Source: Phoenix dactylifera (taxonomy: Eukaryota > Streptophyta > Magnoliopsida > Arecales > Arecaceae). From it: a stretch of DNA of 64,000 bases. Made by a program: the position numbers and the translations under genes. Each line of letters starts with the position of its first letter. The first letter of the stretch is position 1. The notes beneath the pieces were generated by a model that saw only the letters and a list, made by a program, of their open reading frames with translations, did no database searches and was not told the origin of the DNA. Shown one piece after another: positions 60,873 through 64,000 of the stretch. Where the stretch lies: assembly GCF_009389715.1 (NCBI RefSeq), contig NC_052395.1, positions 1,922,001 to 1,986,000 on the forward strand, read 5' to 3'.

Positions 60873-60950
60873 GATATAACAAAACCTGAGAATGCCTAGA
60901 TATGCATTACCAAACCAAACAGCCACTGAGACAATATTTCTCCCATAACT

Positions 60951-61455
60951 TAGGCCCTGTTTGGGGGAGCTGTTAGTAGTAGAGCTTTTGGAAGTAGAGT
61001 TGTTGGAAGTAGAGCTATCTGAAGCAGAGCATTTATAAAAAGTTATTTACTGTTTGGTAACTACATTTTTAAAGTGTTGTGACACTTTAACATATATTTG
61101 GTAAACAAACTCAGAAAGTACTTTTGTGTGACAAAATGACCATAAAGGATATTATTAGTATTATACAATAGAGCATAATAAAATATAATACGTATTGATA
61201 CATAAATATATGATATAATATAATATTAATATAATGTAATATAATATTATTAAAATATAGTACTATAACATTATATATCATAGAATAATAATTTAATATA
61301 ATATTAAATATTTAATATAACATATCAATGTATTATGATATAATGTAATATCATATTATATTTATAGTATAATACAATAATAAATATATAAATATTATAA
61401 TTACTAGTATAAATTAATTTTTCATCCTTCTAATGATCATTTATCTCTCTAATAA
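60951..61455 (+). mobile_element. MITE-like family A, left arm
   Basis: Starts GGCCCTGTTTGGGGGAGCTG and continues through AT-rich DNA. Its reverse complement recurs at 62045-62557, ending in CCAAACAGGGCC. The arms match over about 500 bp, including ATCTCTCTAATAA against TTGGAGAGATAAA at their inner edges. The terminal words resemble PIF/Harbinger or hAT MITEs. A clean target duplication could not be seen. Confidence 0.75.
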
Positions 61456-61742
61456 ATTTTCTAGCTAGGTGATAAAATTGCTTAAATAATTACTAATATT
61501 TTTATTATTTTTTATTTAGATCAGATTATTTGCCACTCACTCATTATTCTCTTTTTATTTATTTTATTTAGTCATTTATTTATTTATTTATTATTTTATT
61601 TCATTGAAATATAGAAGGGTCGCTGGTCATGGGTGGTGGCCGGCATGGTGGTTGTCACCGTGGGCAGCCACGAGCTCCCAAAACAAAAAAAAGAAAAAAA
61701 AAAAAAGAAGAGGAAGAAGGAACGGAGGCGGCGCATTGAGAG

Positions 61743-62040
61743 TAGCCTGTTTGAGGGAGCTTTTGGAGGCCAAAAAGCACTTTCTGGCCCTCCAAAAATA
61801 CTTTTAGATAAAAAAATGATGTTTGGTAAAATTTTCGGAAAGCTGTTTCAGCTTTTGCGGGAAGCTGAAAACAGCTTTTGTGGAGAAGTCCAATTTTGGA
61901 GCTTTCCGAAAATGTTATTTTCAACTTTATCATGAAAGCTATTTTTGGACCAAAATACCTCCATTTAAATCACACTTTTTTCCCTCAAAATCCTTATCCC
62001 GCCTCTTTCTTTCTCCCTTTCCCTCTCAATCTTCTTCTTC
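61743..62040 (+). mobile_element. MITE-like family B, left arm
   Basis: Starts GCCTGTTTGAGGGAGCTTTT and contains TTCGGAAAGCTGTTTCAGCTTTTGCGG, split here as TTCGGAAAGCTG and TTTCAGCTTTTGCGG. Its reverse complement is at about 62553-62845 (AAAAGCTGAAACAA, CTTTTGGAGGGCTCC). The right arm of family A lies between the two arms. Confidence 0.75.
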
Positions 62041-62044
62041 CTTT

Positions 62045-62557
62045 CTCCTCTATTAGTTGGAGAGATAAATGGTCATTAGAATGATGAAAAATTAATTTAC
62101 ACTAATAATTATAATATTTTATATATTTATTATTGTATTATACTATAAATATAATATTATATTATATTCATAATACATTGATATATTATGTTAAATAATT
62201 TAATATTATATTAAATTATTATTCTATAATACATAATACTTATAGTACTATATTATAATAATATTATATTACATTACATTAAATTATACTATATCATATA
62301 TTTATGTATTAATACATATTATATTTTATTATGCTCTATTATATAATACCGGTAATGTCCTTTATGGTCATTTTGTCACACAAAAGTACTTTCTCAGTTT
62401 GTTTACCAAACCACATGTGTAAAATGTCACAGCATTTTAGAAATGTAGTTACCAAACAGCAAACAACTTTTTATAAACGGTCTGCTTCAAATAGCTCTAC
62501 TTCCAACAGCTTACTTCCAAAATCTCTACTACTAACAGCTCCTCCAAACAGGGCCGA
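62045..62557 (-). mobile_element. MITE-like family A, inverted arm
   Basis: Reverse complement of 60951-61455, from TTGGAGAGATAAATGGTCATT to CTCCTCCAAACAGGGCC. It sits between the two arms of family B, giving the order A-B-A'-B'. Confidence 0.75.
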
Positions 62558-62845
62558 AGAAGAAGATAGAGAGGGAGAGGGAGAGGATGGGTGAGAGAGG
62601 AAGAGGTGGGATGAGGGTTTTGGGGGAAAAAAGTGAGATTTAAATGAGGATATTTTGGTCCAAAAAATAGTTTTCCAATAAAGCTGAAAACAGCATTTTC
62701 GGAAAGCTCGAAATTGGAGCTTCTCCCCCAAAAAACTGTCTTCCGCTTTCCGCAAAAGCTGAAACAACTTTTTAAAATTTAGTAAATACCATTTTTTATC
62801 TAAAAGTACTTTTGGAGGGCTCCAAAAGCTCGGCCTTAGTATTTT
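62553..62845 (-). mobile_element. MITE-like family B, inverted arm
   Basis: Reverse complement of the 61743-62040 block: GAGAGGGAGAGGATGGG, AATGAGGATATTTTGGTCC, GGAAAGCTCGAAATTGGAGC, ending CTTTTGGAGGGCTCCAAAAG. It ends about 90 bp before the TATA box of the next gene. Confidence 0.75.
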
Positions 62846-62933
62846 AGGCATACTTGAAGTTGCCAAACGGTTAGTTTGGCCTTAACAGCTAGTACGGAGT
62901 CCGCACAACGATTTATATGCGCATCTAGCGCCC

Positions 62934-62943
62934 CTATAAATAG
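62934..62943 (+). promoter_or_regulatory. TATA box of the right-end gene
   Basis: CTATAAATAG, 53 bp before the ATG at 62996, in a GC-rich promoter context. Transcription would be expected to start near 62965-62975. Confidence 0.7.
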
Positions 62944-62995
62944 AGGCCGATCCCGGCCGTTTCACCCTCTTCGCCTGTCTTCTCCCTCATCCTCC

Positions 62996-64000
62996 ATGGC
63001 CTCGTCCTTCTCCTCCTCCTCCTCCTCCTCCTCGGCCGAATACCCGAGCTCTCGACGACGAATTGAAGAAGATAAAAAGGAGGAAGACGAGCAGCTGCAG
63101 CGACGTCCAGAAAGGCAAGAAAGCGCAACGAACAATTACTTCGACTCTCAGGTATGTCTTCGCCTCTCCTTCTTCTTCCTTCCTCACCCTATCTTTTTCG
63201 CCCCCATTCTATAAATCCTAGGTTGTTTTGATTTTTTTGTGTCACTTGCGTCTGGATATTGTGGGTTTTAATCGATCTTGATTCGCTTTTGCTGAATATT
63301 ACCAAGACGCATTCTTTACCCTGTGGCGAGAATTTTTTTTCCCCTGCTGCTTAGTTGAATTTCTCGAGTTCTTTAACGGTCGTGGACGGGATGATATAGA
63401 TCCGGAATCAGGGAATTTTCTACGGCTCATTCTACCTTCTTCTTGATCGTCTAGGGTATAGGGTTTTCCTTGATTGGCTTATATTATTTTAGATAAATAA
63501 TGCTGGCTTATATGGTGGTAACGATCAAGAATCAGGAGCCAAGAGTGTAACCCTCAAAAGCATGAATAAATACCAAGAATATTTCAAACTAAATAAAGGA
63601 ATAAAACTTGGTTATTATCATGTTCAAGCTATTGGTATACTTGATTGTAGCTTTTATCACCCGATAAGAAAATAGGCGCCGCCATTACATTAAATTTTTT
63701 CCTTTTGCTCTTCAGCCTTTCACCTCTCTTTTGTAAAGAGGACCTTTTATACGAAATAGCTCTGGGAAAAAAATATTTATCAGCAGTATGTTTCCCATTA
63801 GATATGCCATCTTCATTTGTCAAAATCGTTAACTCTATTTTTTATTTCCAAATTTTTGTTCTCTTTATTTGTAAATAAGTCAGGTTTATTGTCGTTTCTT
63901 TTGATTCATTACAATGCAATATAAAAGATCTTATATAATTTTCTGATTTTGATATATATCCATCAGCTGATTCGGAATTTGGGCTTTGCCCTATGACCAT
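62996..64000 (+). CDS. Unrecognised gene, first exon and intron (runs off the window)
   Basis: The ATG at 62996 opens a 52-codon exon ending at 63151 with a consensus donor (CAG/GTATGT). The peptide has a Ser run (about residues 3-13), a basic patch SSRRR, an acidic and charged stretch EEDKKEEDEQ, and ends NNYFDSQ. Such low-complexity N-termini occur in many plant nuclear proteins, and no family can be named. The sequence from 63152 to the window end looks like intron: T-rich, no clear frame. A possible acceptor (ATCAG near 63966) opens a frame that stops soon in the expected phase, so the second exon is not identified. Support comes from the TATA box, coding bias and splice donor. Confidence 0.6.

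Noticed and set aside
61604-61935. Plus-strand frames with Lys runs between MITE arms
   Set aside because: Low-complexity A-rich and MITE DNA; no coding evidence.

Overview
The window reads as nuclear DNA of a flowering plant, most likely a monocot and perhaps a palm. The basis is spliced plant genes with very GC-rich exons, long AT-rich intergenic DNA, Athila, SIRE and other plant LTR elements, a BED-finger hAT transposon, and two blocks rich in GGTACGGTAC-type motifs that I associate with palm and banana genomes. The species call is inference. I saw no tRNA, rRNA or CRISPR.

Layout. (1) 1-4647: the 5' part of an old minus-strand Copia element. Its leader holds two solo LTRs of one other family, back to back in opposite orientation and 64 bp apart. 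(2) 5514-9346, minus: a complete five-exon TAR3/TAR4-like aminotransferase gene of the alliinase family (447 codons before the stop). (3) 11147-13095, plus: a two-exon endo-beta-1,3-glucanase gene (GH17 plus X8). Its 3' end runs into a duplicated block, so the last ~57 codons are antisense methyltransferase exon. (4) 12.9-19.2 kb: a small, disturbed methyltransferase cluster. It has one intact two-exon gene (16963-18022, minus), two orphan first exons, a weak exon 2 relic, and a fragment of a class I histone deacetylase exon.

(5) 19388-60872: a single hAT DNA transposon stretched to 41.5 kb. It has matching termini (TAGGGCTGCAAATGG) and a perfect 8-bp target duplication (GATATAAC). Inside it are remnants of its transposase (right side, minus), three exons of an NADP-isocitrate dehydrogenase gene (left side, minus), and three direct LTR insertions: a SIRE-type Copia element (21205-32968), an Athila-type Gypsy element (33209-54890) and a solo LTR (56985-59264). 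The Athila element is itself interrupted by a second Athila element (38214-50016). Each insertion has a perfect 5-bp target duplication (TGAAC, ATAAC, ATGAC, AGAAG), so the order of events is clear. Without the insertions the hAT element is about 5.7 kb.

(6) 60951-62850: two MITE-like families as interleaved inverted repeats (A-B-A'-B'). (7) 62934 to the end: TATA box, first exon and first intron of a plus-strand gene that leaves the window.

The intact host genes (aminotransferase, glucanase, methyltransferase) are not an operon and show no shared pathway. What links the window is structural: gene-fragment duplication and capture, and layered transposon insertion. The most notable points are the glucanase/antisense-exon fusion, the IDH exons carried by the hAT element, the dense GAGTCGACTC arrays in the SIRE LTRs, and the twin opposed solo LTRs with the same target pentamer.
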